From contig JAXGZS010000009.1 in the NCBI GenBank assembly GCA_040776805.1, positions 1-34,869 of the forward strand: DNA of 34,869 nucleotides, in the 5' to 3' direction. This DNA comes from UBA7702 sp040776805. GTDB lineage: Bacteria > Bacillota > Dehalobacteriia > UBA7702. Below, in pieces: positions 25,157 to 33,162 of this stretch; the first letter of the stretch is position 1, and each line of letters begins with the position of its first letter. The position numbers and the translations under genes are program-made. Under the pieces are notes generated by a model that had not been told where the DNA came from, did no database searches, and saw nothing but the letters and a program-made list of their open reading frames with translations.

Positions 25157-25413
25157 ATGACGGGAAAGAAGTAAACACGGCGGAGTTTTCAGAGAGTTGC
25201 CGCTTGCTGCGAGGCAATAAACGAACCGTGATGGAATACATTCCCTTAGCTGTGCACCGAAAGAAAACGAGTAGGCTGCAACGGATTCACCCGTTATCGT
25301 GATAGAGTATTGAGATGTACTCAATGAGAGATTGCCTCCGTGAGGAGGCAATAATATGAGGTGGTACCGCGGAATATTCCGTCCTCTAACAAATTTTAGA
25401 GGACGGTTTTTTT
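25157..25413 (+). promoter_or_regulatory. T-box leader, probable tyrosine specifier, controlling the symporter
   Basis: Nearly a copy of the first leader: CAGAGAGTTGCCG, GCTGCGAGGCAATAA, then GAA-TAC-A with TAC at 25237-25239, TTAGCTGTGCACCGAAAG, ACGAGTAGGCTGCAACGG, ATTCACCCGTTATCGTGA, and the T-box AGGTGGTACCGCGG (25359-25372) before the terminator. The two leaders differ mainly in the variable stems (stem III here pairs GAGTATTGAG with CTCAATG). The likely origin is duplication. Uncharged tRNA-Tyr should switch on the symporter gene. Confidence 0.92.
25379..25413 (+). terminator. T-box terminator hairpin with T7 tract
   Basis: CCGTCCTCTAA (25379-25389) pairs perfectly with TTAGAGGACGG (25396-25406), followed by seven T. 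Confidence 0.9.
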
Positions 25414-25443
25414 ATATGCCTTGTCCTCGGAAAGAAGGTCTTT

Positions 25444-26982
25444 ATGGCACTGAAACTCATTATTTTACTGGTGTTTTTTACGGTTACCGTCGCCATTGGT
25501 CTCTATTGCCGCCGCCACGCCACCGACGTGAACGGCTTTGTCCTCGGCGGACGCTCCGTCGGCCCTTGGCTGACGGCATTTGCCTATGGCACAACTTATT
25601 TCTCCGCTGTGATTTTCGTGGGCTACGCCGGTCAGTTCGGTTGGAAATACGGTCTGGCTTCCACCTGGATCGGTTTGGGGAACGCCCTCATTGGCTCTCT
25701 TTTAGCCTGGGTCATTTTAGGCAGAAGGACTAGGGTCATGACACACCGCCTAAAAAGCGCCACCATGCCTGACTTTTTCGGCAAACGCTATGACAGCAAA
25801 GCGCTTAAACTCGTCGCTTCCGTCATTATCTTTATTTTTCTGATTCCTTATACGGCCTCTCTCTACAACGGTTTATCCCGTCTTTTTGAAATGGCCTTCG
25901 GCGTTGACTACGCCATCTGCGTCATCATCATGGCGGTACTCACCGCCATCTACGTCATTGCCGGCGGCTATATGGCGACGGCAATCAACGATTTCATTCA
26001 GGGCATCATCATGCTTTTCGGAATCATTGCCGTCATCGCCACCGTGCTCCATGGAGAAGGCGGTTTCATGACAGCGGTAAACAGTTTGGCATCTATATCC
26101 GACCCCGCAACCTCGGCACAGCCCGGCGTCTTTGCTTCCTTCTTTGGCCCGGATCCCCTCAGTCTTCTTGGCGTCATTATTCTGACCTCCTTGGGTACTT
26201 GGGGCTTACCCCAGATGGTGCAAAAATTCTACTCCATCAAGAGCGAACAGGCCATCGCTAAGGGAGCGATTATTTCCACGGTTTTTGCCATTGTGATTTC
26301 CTGCGGCTGTTATTTTCTCGGCGGTTTTAGCCGTCTTTTCTCCACCCCCGACGCTGTGGCCAACACAGGATTTGACGCGCTGATCCCTACCATGCTGACA
26401 AATCTTCCCACAATCCTCATCGGCATGGTCATCGTCCTCGTCCTTTCCGCTTCCATGTCAACCCTCTCCTCTTTGGTCATGGTCTCCAGTTCCACGCTGA
26501 CGCTGGACTTTTTAAAAGATAACATCATTCAAAACATGAAAGAGCGGACGCAGTTGCTGATCATCCGGTCTTTGATCGTGGTTTTCATCATCATTTCCGT
26601 GGTCATCGCCATTGTCCAATATCAATCGAACATCACCTTCATCGCCCAGCTGATGGGCATTTCCTGGGGAACACTGGCCGGTGCCTTTCTGGCTCCCTTC
26701 CTCTACGGCCTCTATATGAAAAGAACCAGCAAAACCGCTATCTGGTTTTGCTTCCTCTTCAGTACTGTGCTGATGACATCAAACCTCCTCTTCCGCCCCT
26801 ACTTCCCGCTGCTGCTCCAGTCGCCGATCAACTGCGGCGCTTTCGCCATGATCGTCGGCCTTGTTGCCGTACCCCTGATCAGCGCCTTCACCAAAGCCCC
26901 GAAAAAGGACGTTGTGGAGGACGCTTTTGCGGCCTATGAAGAAAAAGTAACCGTATCGGTAAAAACCGCCATCGAAGACTGA
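25444..26982 (+). CDS. Sodium/solute symporter family transporter, predicted aromatic acid or tyrosine uptake
   Basis: A 512-residue integral membrane protein of the SSS family with about 13 hydrophobic segments spread over its length. Typical features are the N-terminal FVLGGRSVGPWLTAFAYGTT, the strand ATMPDFFGKRYDS, AGGYMATAINDFIQGIIMLF and SASMSTLSSLVMVSSSTLTL. The family imports amino acids, organic acids or sugars with Na+. The Tyr T-box just upstream and its twin before paaK suggest tyrosine or an aryl acid as substrate; this is inference. AAGAAGG precedes the ATG. The C-terminal tail is cytosolic and acidic. Confidence 0.92.
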   Translation: MALKLIILLVFFTVTVAIGLYCRRHATDVNGFVLGGRSVGPWLTAFAYGTTYFSAVIFVGYAGQFGWKYGLASTWIGLGNALIGSLLAWVILGRRTRVMTHRLKSATMPDFFGKRYDSKALKLVASVIIFIFLIPYTASLYNGLSRLFEMAFGVDYAICVIIMAVLTAIYVIAGGYMATAINDFIQGIIMLFGIIAVIATVLHGEGGFMTAVNSLASISDPATSAQPGVFASFFGPDPLSLLGVIILTSLGTWGLPQMVQKFYSIKSEQAIAKGAIISTVFAIVISCGCYFLGGFSRLFSTPDAVANTGFDALIPTMLTNLPTILIGMVIVLVLSASMSTLSSLVMVSSSTLTLDFLKDNIIQNMKERTQLLIIRSLIVVFIIISVVIAIVQYQSNITFIAQLMGISWGTLAGAFLAPFLYGLYMKRTSKTAIWFCFLFSTVLMTSNLLFRPYFPLLLQSPINCGAFAMIVGLVAVPLISAFTKAPKKDVVEDAFAAYEEKVTVSVKTAIED

Positions 26983-27038
26983 GCCGTTTCCGTAACATTG
27001 AAATGAGGAACCACGTATCAGACTTTGTCCACGGACAA

Positions 27039-27076
27039 AGAGCCGGTATCCCTTTGAGGATACCGGCTCTCTGTTT
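27039..27076 (+). terminator. Rho-independent terminator after the symporter gene
   Basis: AGAGCCGGTATCC (27039-27051) and GGATACCGGCTCT (27058-27070) form a perfect 13-bp stem with a 6-nt loop, followed by CTGTTTTAG. It may also serve the convergent cyclophilin gene. Confidence 0.85.
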
Positions 27077-27546
27077 TAGTCTATCGTTACTTTTTTGATT
27101 TTCTGTTCTGTTAAAGGTCTGTCCATACCGTCCACTTGGGTCGTGGCGATTTCGTCCACAACGTCAAGGCCTTCCACGACCTTGCCGAAAGCGGCGTAAC
27201 CGCCGTCAAGATGAGGCGAGTTTTTGTGCATAATAAAGAACTGGGAACCGCCGGAGTTGGGATCCATGGCCCGGGCCATGGAGATGACCCCCCGTTCATG
27301 CTTGATGGGATTGTCAAAACCGTTCTGGGCAAATTCGCCGGGAATCGAATAACCGGGGCCGCCCATACCGGTACCGTCAGGGCAACCGCCTTGAATCATA
27401 AAACCGTCAATGACTCTGTGAAAGATCAACCCGTCATAAAATCCTTCTTTGACGAGTTTTTCGAAATTTTCCACCGTTTTCGGCGCGGCGTCGGCATAAA
27501 GCTCCATCGCGATCTTGCCGCCGTTTTCCATTTCAATGGTTACCAT
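27076..27546 (-). CDS. Peptidyl-prolyl cis-trans isomerase, cyclophilin type
   Basis: A 156-residue cytosolic cyclophilin without signal peptide, the usual length of the short bacterial form. Core motifs are YDGLIFHRVIDGFMIQGG (catalytic Arg), PDGTGMGGPGYSIPGEF, SGGSQFFIMHKNSPHLDG and FGKVVEGLDVVDEI. It speeds proline isomerisation in folding. GAGGTAAT lies before the ATG. It is probably cotranscribed with, or shortly after, the CooC-like gene (gap 43 nt). Confidence 0.95.
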   Translation of the reverse strand: MVTIEMENGGKIAMELYADAAPKTVENFEKLVKEGFYDGLIFHRVIDGFMIQGGCPDGTGMGGPGYSIPGEFAQNGFDNPIKHERGVISMARAMDPNSGGSQFFIMHKNSPHLDGGYAAFGKVVEGLDVVDEIATTQVDGMDRPLTEQKIKKVTID

Positions 27547-27589
27547 AATATTACCTCGTTATTTCTTCCTGTTTTTTAAATTTCAGCGG

Positions 27590-28357
27590 TTAAAGGCCAA
27601 GTTTTTCCATAATTTTCTGAAACGCTATTTTTACCGGGGAATCTTCCGGTAACTTTATGATGGCTTTGCCTTCACAATCATATTCATACACCAGCTCATC
27701 GTCGGGTATGACGCCAAGGAGTTCCAATTGACTGTTGGCGATCTCCTCTTTTGTCCCCTCGTTCAAAACGCCTTTGGGGGCCCTGTTTACAATAAGCCCC
27801 ATCTTCCCGGGACGGACTTCCATTTCCTCGGTGAGCGCGGCGATGCGGGCCGCCGCCTGAATACCCCGTCTGGAGCAGTCGCTCACCAAAATCACGGTGT
27901 CGATATGGGGCAGCAAACCGCGGCTGATATGCTCCATGCCGGCTTCGTTATCAACAACAATATACGGGTAATTTTCTTGGATTGACATAATTTGCCGCTG
28001 TAACAAACCATTGACAAAGCAATAGCAACCTTGTCCCTGGGAACGGCCCATGACCAAAAGGTCAAAATCATCTTCTTCGGTAAGGGCCGCAAAAACTTCC
28101 TTTTCCGCGTAAACATCCTTGGACATAGTGGAAGGAACTTCGCTTTTCAGGGAAGCCGCTTTCTTCATTTTTTCACGGATCTCCCCTAACGTTTGCTGCG
28201 TTTCTACGCCGAGGACTTCGTTGAGATTGGAGTTGGAGTCGGCATCCACCGCCAATACAGGCGATTTACCGTGTTCCGTTAAATACTGGATCAATAAGCC
28301 GCACAGCGTGGTTTTACCGACGCCGCCTTTTCCGGCCACTGCGATGACGTGTGACAT
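27590..28357 (-). CDS. cooC: CooC-like nucleotide-binding ATPase (CODH nickel-maturation type)
   Basis: A 255-residue MinD/ParA-superfamily ATPase. The deviant Walker A is VAGKGGVGKTTLCGLL, followed by the switch LAVDADSNSNLNEVLG and the Walker B-like YIVVDNEAGMEHISRG. The DADSNSNL and DNEAGMEH motifs and KVAIAL/CYCFVN-type cysteines (GCYCFVNGLL) match CooC proteins, which help insert nickel in carbon monoxide dehydrogenase. The second of two adjacent ATGs is chosen for spacing from GGAGG. No CODH gene lies in the window, so its client is not shown. Confidence 0.85.
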   Translation of the reverse strand: MSHVIAVAGKGGVGKTTLCGLLIQYLTEHGKSPVLAVDADSNSNLNEVLGVETQQTLGEIREKMKKAASLKSEVPSTMSKDVYAEKEVFAALTEEDDFDLLVMGRSQGQGCYCFVNGLLQRQIMSIQENYPYIVVDNEAGMEHISRGLLPHIDTVILVSDCSRRGIQAAARIAALTEEMEVRPGKMGLIVNRAPKGVLNEGTKEEIANSQLELLGVIPDDELVYEYDCEGKAIIKLPEDSPVKIAFQKIMEKLGL

Positions 28358-28436
28358 CATTCCACCTCCGTACTTAAATTTCTGTTTCTATTTTACACCG
28401 GCTTCTTTTCCCTGTCTATTAAAAAACAGCGGGGCT

Positions 28437-29087
28437 TTATGAAGATTCCGTTGTTTTCAGCAGCTCGCGATAACTTTTGATAAAGCGATCGCAGTAGGTG
28501 GCCGCAAAGCCTTCCGGAAAATCCTGCCAAGGATCTTCTATGCCGTAGCAGGTAAAGCCGGCCTTCTTCGCCGTGATCAGACAGTAGGCGGCATCTTCAA
28601 AAACCACGGTCTCCGCCTTTTTTACGTTCATCTTTTCCAAACAGTGCTCATAGATAACCGGTTCCGCCTTAGAAGCGCCGACTTCCGCGACAGTGGCGAT
28701 GAAATTGAAATAATCAAAAATTTTCAGCCGCTTCAGCACGGCTTCCACCATGTAACGTTCGGTCAGCGTCGCCACGCACATCATCACCCCGTCGGCTTTC
28801 AACTGGGCGAGGTACTCTCCCACATAGGGTTTCAGGGTGATTTCCGTACAATAAAGATGGTAGATAAAGGCTTTCAGGGCTTTGTGAAGCTCCTCCCCGG
28901 TTTTTCCCAAATCCGTATGCGCGGCCACATAGGCCGTGGCCTCGGAAAAATACATGGTGGAGGTGGCACGGTTCAACTCCTCGTAATTGGGTATATTCAG
29001 TTGTTTTAAATACTTGGTCAGAACCGTCCGCCACATCCACATGGAATCAAGGAGGGTCCCGTCCATATCAAAAATTGCTGCTTTCAT
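28437..29087 (-). CDS. HAD-superfamily hydrolase (beta-phosphoglucomutase-like)
   Basis: A 216-residue phosphatase-like enzyme. Motif I is FDMDGTLLDS at the N-terminus, motif II the Thr in CVATLTE, motif III the Lys in VGASKAEP, motif IV VVFEDAAYC. A helical cap (about 18-85) lies between motifs I and II, as in the PGM/phosphatase subfamily. Substrate unknown, probably a small phosphate ester. The ATG at 29087 is chosen because motif I starts there; the upstream ribosome site is weak and the open frame extends further only into the groEL terminator. Confidence 0.9.
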   Translation of the reverse strand: MKAAIFDMDGTLLDSMWMWRTVLTKYLKQLNIPNYEELNRATSTMYFSEATAYVAAHTDLGKTGEELHKALKAFIYHLYCTEITLKPYVGEYLAQLKADGVMMCVATLTERYMVEAVLKRLKIFDYFNFIATVAEVGASKAEPVIYEHCLEKMNVKKAETVVFEDAAYCLITAKKAGFTCYGIEDPWQDFPEGFAATYCDRFIKSYRELLKTTESS

Positions 29088-29135
29088 ATGCTTTTTTATA
29101 TCGTAAAAAGGGCGGTACAAGGCAAAACTGGGACA

Positions 29136-29182
29136 AAAGCCCGGACTCGCCGCGTACAAAAGTATGCGAGAGTCTGGGCTTT
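29136..29182 (-). terminator. Terminator downstream of groEL
   Basis: On the minus strand AGCCCAGACTC pairs with GAGTCCGGGCT around a stem-loop with inner pairing, followed by TTTTGTCCC. It lies between the groEL stop and the HAD gene. Confidence 0.7.
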
Positions 29183-29223
29183 TTGTCTGTTTCAGCCTTG
29201 AGTAGTCAATGATTGTATCTGAA

Positions 29224-30849
29224 TTACATCATCCCCGGAGGCATGCCGCCGCCAGCGGGAGCGGGCATTGCCGGTGTTTCTTTGGGAATATCGGCAACCA
29301 CGGTTTCCGTGGTGAGCAGCATAGCCGCAACGGAAGCGGCGTTTTCTAAAGCGTAACGCGTTACCTTGGTGGGATCCACGATACCGGCTTTGAACATATC
29401 AACATATTCGTTGGTCGCCGCGTTGTAACCGACGTTAAGAGGAGCTTCCTTCACTTTTTCGGCGATGATGGCCCCTTCTTTGCCGGCGTTATAAGCAATC
29501 TGTTTCACCGGCACTTCCAAAGCGCGGTAAATGATTTCGACACCGGTTTTGATGTCGCCTTCCGCTTCAATCGCGGCGACGCAAGGCAGCACGTCGATGA
29601 CGGCAGCACCGCCGCCGGCCACAATGCCTTCCTGTACCGCGGCTTTCGTCGCAGCCAAGGCGTCTTCGATGCGGAGTTTCTTTTCTTTCAGTTCCGTTTC
29701 AGTGGAGGCGCCGACTTTAATCACGGCAACGCCGCCGGCTAATTTGGCAAGGCGTTCCTCCAATTTTTCGCGGTCGAATTCAGATTTTGTTTCTTCCCGC
29801 TGTTTTCTGATCATGGAGACTCTTTCGTCAATGGCTGCCGTGTCGCCGCCGCCATCCACCAAGGTGGTGGTTTCTTTCGTTACTTTAACCTGACGGGCGG
29901 TACCAAGCTGTTCCATGGTAACGTTTTCGAGTTTCAGGCCGACTTCGTCGGAAATGACCTGACCGCCGGTGAGGACGGCGATATCTTCGAGCATGGCTTT
30001 TCTTCTGTCGCCAAAACCGGGTGCTTTTACGGCAACGCAGGTGAAAACGCCACGGAGTTTATTTAAAACAAGAGTCGTCAAGGCTTCGCCTTCGATGTCT
30101 TCGGCAATGATCAGCAACTGTTTGCCGCTTTGGGCCACTTGTTCCAAAATGGGCATGATTTCCTGGATACCGCCGAGTTTCTTATCGGTAATCAGCACCA
30201 GGGGATTGGCAAGAACGGCTTCCATCTTATCGGTATCGGTGATCATATAAGCGGAAACGTAGCCGCGGTCAAACTGCATGCCTTCCACCAATTCATAAGT
30301 GGTTTCTCTGCCCTGGCTTTCTTCCACGGTGATGACGCCGTCATTACCGACTCTGTCCATGGCGTCGGCAATGAGGTCGCCGATTTCGCTATCGTTGGCG
30401 GAAACGGAAGCAACCTGAGAGATGGCTTCTTTGGAATCCACGATTTTGGAATTCTTTTTGATACCTTCCACCGCAGCGTCTACCGCCAATTCAATGCCTT
30501 TTTTGAGGCCCATGGGATTGGCGCCGGCAGCGACGTTTTTCAAACCTTCTTTGATGATCGCCTGGGCGAAAAGGCAGGCGGTGGTGGTGCCGTCACCGGC
30601 GACGTCGTTGGTCTTGGTGGCGACTTCCTTCACGAGCTGAGCGCCCATGTTTTCAATGGGATCTTCCAATTCGATTTCTTTGGCAATCGTTACACCGTCG
30701 TTGGTGATCAGCGGGGATCCATATTTTCTTTCGAGGACAACGTTACGGCCTTTGGGCCCCAACGTCACTTTTACAGCGTCAGCCAAGGCGTTTACGCCTC
30801 TTTCCAGAGCATATCTGGCATCTTCTTTGAATATGATTTGTTTTGCCAT
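29224..30849 (-). CDS. groEL: Chaperonin GroEL (60 kDa)
   Basis: A 541-residue full-length chaperonin. Marker motifs are VTLGPKGRNVVLERKYGSP at the N-terminus, DVAGDGTTTACLFAQAI (ATP site), the apical-domain stretch VKAPGFGDRRKAMLEDIA, and the LAKLAGGVAVIKVGASTE segment. It ends in a Gly/Met-rich tail (GGGMPPGMM). With GroES it forms the folding cage for cytosolic proteins. GGAGGA precedes the ATG. It lies 26 nt after groES in the same CIRCE-controlled operon. Confidence 0.98.
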   Translation of the reverse strand: MAKQIIFKEDARYALERGVNALADAVKVTLGPKGRNVVLERKYGSPLITNDGVTIAKEIELEDPIENMGAQLVKEVATKTNDVAGDGTTTACLFAQAIIKEGLKNVAAGANPMGLKKGIELAVDAAVEGIKKNSKIVDSKEAISQVASVSANDSEIGDLIADAMDRVGNDGVITVEESQGRETTYELVEGMQFDRGYVSAYMITDTDKMEAVLANPLVLITDKKLGGIQEIMPILEQVAQSGKQLLIIAEDIEGEALTTLVLNKLRGVFTCVAVKAPGFGDRRKAMLEDIAVLTGGQVISDEVGLKLENVTMEQLGTARQVKVTKETTTLVDGGGDTAAIDERVSMIRKQREETKSEFDREKLEERLAKLAGGVAVIKVGASTETELKEKKLRIEDALAATKAAVQEGIVAGGGAAVIDVLPCVAAIEAEGDIKTGVEIIYRALEVPVKQIAYNAGKEGAIIAEKVKEAPLNVGYNAATNEYVDMFKAGIVDPTKVTRYALENAASVAAMLLTTETVVADIPKETPAMPAPAGGGMPPGMM

Positions 30850-30875
30850 TTTATTACATTCCTCCTGTTTTTATT

Positions 30876-31139
30876 TTAGCCTACAATCGCGAGTACGTCG
30901 TTGATTTCGACGATGAGATACTTTTTGTCATCCAGTTTCACTTCAGTACCGGCAAATTTTGAATAGATGACCTTGTCACCGGCTTTGACATCTTCTACTT
31001 TGGCGCCGACGGCAACGACGACAGCTTCAAGAGGTTTTTCTTTGGCGGTTTCAGGTACGTAAAGACCGCTTTGGGTTTTTTCTTCTTTGACCTGAGGGAT
31101 TTCCAATAATACTCTTTCACCTAAGGGTTTGACACACAT
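30876..31139 (-). CDS. groES: Co-chaperonin GroES (10 kDa)
   Basis: An 87-residue co-chaperonin. It shows the N-terminal VKPLGERVLLE strand, the mobile loop EEKTQSGLYVPETAKEK that contacts GroEL, and the C-terminal GDKVIYSKFAGTEVKLDDKK. It caps the GroEL ring. AAGGAGGA before the ATG is a strong ribosome site. First gene of the groESL operon. Confidence 0.98.
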   Translation of the reverse strand: MCVKPLGERVLLEIPQVKEEKTQSGLYVPETAKEKPLEAVVVAVGAKVEDVKAGDKVIYSKFAGTEVKLDDKKYLIVEINDVLAIVG

Positions 31140-31181
31140 GATGATTCCTCCTTAAAATATTTCATTTTTTAGCCAAATTTA

Positions 31182-31208
31182 TTAGCACTCACTTTCTTCG
31201 AGTGCTAA
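31182..31208. promoter_or_regulatory. CIRCE operator (HrcA binding site)
   Basis: Perfect TTAGCACTC-N9-GAGTGCTAA. It lies between the promoter and groES, the usual position for repression by HrcA and release on heat shock. Confidence 0.97.
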
Positions 31209-31212
31209 TAAT

Positions 31213-31240
31213 ATTATACATGCTTTTCCTCTCTTGTCAA
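31213..31240 (-). promoter_or_regulatory. groESL promoter (sigma-A)
   Basis: On the minus strand TTGACA (31240-31235), 16-nt spacer, TATAAT (31218-31213), immediately before CIRCE. Confidence 0.88.
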
Positions 31241-31274
31241 GAGAAAAAAGCAATTTTTCTTGATGAAATTCTCT

Positions 31275-31835
31275 CTAACGAATATGATATACAGCGTCTT
31301 CCGTGACAATGACATCCACGGGAAAATCGTGTTCTTCGGCATATACTTCGTCTTTGATCTGAAATTCGTAACAAACCGCGATTTTACGGCAGGAAGGCTT
31401 TGTTTTCGGTAAAAAACGGTCATAATAGCCGCCACCAAAGCCCAGGCGGTTTCCCTTTTTGTCAAAGCCCACGCCGGGCACGATCACCGCGTTGAGTTCC
31501 TCCGCTTCGATCCATTGACGCCCTTCCTCTTTCGGTACTAATATATCGTATTTTCCAACCTGCAGATCTTGCTCAAGATCCCTGACTCTGGCCGGGCGGA
31601 TTTCCGTCTTGGTAACACAGACCGGGGCGTATACGGCAATATTTTTTTTCAGCAGATAACGGATATAATTCCAAATATCACATTCCGACCCTGCCGGTAA
31701 AAAGACCATCACCGCGGAAAAATCCGTCAGCGCCTCAAGGGACGCGTTGATCTTCGCACTTTTGGCCTTCACCTCTTCTTCGCCGACGCTGTCCCGACGG
31801 TTAAGTATTTGCTTTCTTAATTCATTTTTTGTCAT
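31275..31835 (-). CDS. fthC: 5-formyltetrahydrofolate cyclo-ligase
   Basis: A 186-residue enzyme that converts 5-formyl-THF plus ATP to 5,10-methenyl-THF. The N-terminal NELRKQILNRRDSV helix, the VFLPAGSECDIWNYIRYL segment, and the signature VPGVGFDKKGNRLGFGGGYY (then DRFL) are present. The ATG at 31835 (MTKNELRK) is chosen over an upstream extension because length and motif position fit the family and GTGGAA precedes it. It is separated from tsaD by about 300 bp and lies before the groESL promoter in the same direction. Confidence 0.92.
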   Translation of the reverse strand: MTKNELRKQILNRRDSVGEEEVKAKSAKINASLEALTDFSAVMVFLPAGSECDIWNYIRYLLKKNIAVYAPVCVTKTEIRPARVRDLEQDLQVGKYDILVPKEEGRQWIEAEELNAVIVPGVGFDKKGNRLGFGGGYYDRFLPKTKPSCRKIAVCYEFQIKDEVYAEEHDFPVDVIVTEDAVYHIR

Positions 31836-32141
31836 AATTTCCACTCTACCGCTTCCTTTCGCGCCATTAACGCGGTTTTTTAAAGATGTATATTTAAACA
31901 AATAATATGCTTCTCTTAGCAGGCACTATTAAAACACCAGTACAAAAGTAAATTTTTTCGCATAATTCTTTTACCTGCGTTTCCTCTTTTCCCATTTTTG
32001 AGTTATCCACAATCAAAGACAAGTTTTCATTTTCCATGCCGACTAAAACATGAGTTATCAAAAAAATTATGCACATTGTCCACATTTCCAGTGGTTCATC
32101 TTTTTATGTATATTATACGTTTTTTGGCGAATTTTATATAT
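31836..32141. other. AT-rich intergenic region with DnaA-box-like sites
   Basis: About 306 bp between tsaD and the cyclo-ligase without a convincing gene; a 63-codon minus-strand frame (31894-32085) has no family resemblance. It contains TTATCCACA at 32003-32011 (a perfect DnaA-box consensus) and TTGTCCACA at 32076-32084 in the same orientation, with TTATCAAAA between them. The promoter of the cyclo-ligase gene is presumably here. Confidence 0.4.
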
Positions 32142-33158
32142 TTATTCATTTTCCAAGGGTATATTTGCCGTGGCATTCAGGGAAATGCTGTTAAATTCAT
32201 TGTGCAAATATTTGTAATATGCAACCGCGCCGATCATTGCCGCGTTATCCGTGCAAAGGGTCTTCGGCGGACAGTGAAAACGAATCTTTTCCGCCGCGGC
32301 CAAAGTAGCAATCTTCTGCCGCAAGGTGTTGTTGGCCGCCACGCCGCCGGAGAGAATCAGCTGGTCAACGCCCTTTGTTTTACAGGCATTGATCGCTTTT
32401 TGCGCCAATACTTCAAAGAGTGACTTTTGAAAAGAAGCAGCGACGTCGGCAAGGTTCACCGCCTCCCCTTTCATTGCGGCGCGGTTCAAATAGTTCAGCA
32501 CGTGGGATTTCAGGCCGCTGAAACTGAAATCAAAACTGTTCTGTTCCAGCCAGGCCCGGGGAAAATCCAAGGCGTCAGGGTTGCCTTGGGCGGCCAGTTC
32601 TTCCAAGGCGGCCCCGCCGGGATAGGGCAGGCCCAAAGCGCGGGCCACTTTATCCAGAACTTCACCGGCAGCGTCGTCTCTGGTTTCTCCCATCACCTCA
32701 AAATGCAGGTGTTTCGGCAGATAGACGATACTGCTGTGACCGCCAGAAGCGATCAGAGCCACCAGGGGCGGTTCCATATTTTCGGCGGACATCATACCGC
32801 CATAGAGGTGCCCCGCCAAGTGATGCACGCCGATCAAGGGCACATCAAGGGTTTCCGCCACGGCTTTGCCGTAGGAAAGTCCCACCAGCAGCGAACCGAT
32901 GAGACCGGGGCCCTTGGTGACGGCGACGGCATCAAGATCATTAAGGGCGATCCCGCTTTCCGCAACGGCGGTTTTTACCACCGTGGAAATTTTGCGCAAA
33001 TGTTCCCTGGAGGCGATTTCCGGCACCACGCCGCCATAGGCTTTGTGGGTGGCGATCTGGGTATAGATCACATTGGAGCAGATCGTCTTCCCGTCTGCCA
33101 CCACGGCGGCGGAAGTCTCGTCGCAGCTTGTTTCAATTGCCAATATATGGATACTCAT
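32142..33158 (-). CDS. tsaD: tRNA N6-adenosine threonylcarbamoyltransferase TsaD
   Basis: A 338-residue ASKHA-fold enzyme, the catalytic subunit that makes t6A37 in ANN-decoding tRNAs. The N-terminus has ILAIETSCDETSAAVV, the metal site is GVHHLAGHLYGG (two His), with TKGPGLIGSLLVGLSYGKA before it and LVALIASGGHSSIVYL, LILSGGVAANNTLR and CTDNAAMIGA later. Full length. It begins 4 nt after the tsaB-rimI stop, with GGAG/AAGG near the ATG, so it is translated in the same operon as its partners TsaB and TsaE. Confidence 0.97.
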   Translation of the reverse strand: MSIHILAIETSCDETSAAVVADGKTICSNVIYTQIATHKAYGGVVPEIASREHLRKISTVVKTAVAESGIALNDLDAVAVTKGPGLIGSLLVGLSYGKAVAETLDVPLIGVHHLAGHLYGGMMSAENMEPPLVALIASGGHSSIVYLPKHLHFEVMGETRDDAAGEVLDKVARALGLPYPGGAALEELAAQGNPDALDFPRAWLEQNSFDFSFSGLKSHVLNYLNRAAMKGEAVNLADVAASFQKSLFEVLAQKAINACKTKGVDQLILSGGVAANNTLRQKIATLAAAEKIRFHCPPKTLCTDNAAMIGAVAYYKYLHNEFNSISLNATANIPLENE

Positions 33159-33162
33159 ACCT

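Noticed and set aside
30130..30879. 249-codon plus-strand open frame opposite groEL
   Set aside because: Shadow of the well-conserved groEL; no ribosome site and no independent motif.
31241..31260. AT-rich hairpin AGAAAAA/TTTTTTCT after the cyclo-ligase gene as a terminator
   Set aside because: Very weak AT-only stem that overlaps the spacer of the groESL promoter region; could be chance.
32003..32084. DnaA-box-like sites considered as a replication origin
   Set aside because: Only two boxes, no dnaA, dnaN, gyrase or rpmH neighbours and no clear unwinding element.
31894..32085. 63-codon minus-strand frame upstream of the cyclo-ligase
   Set aside because: No ribosome site or family resemblance, in an AT-rich gap where such frames arise by chance.
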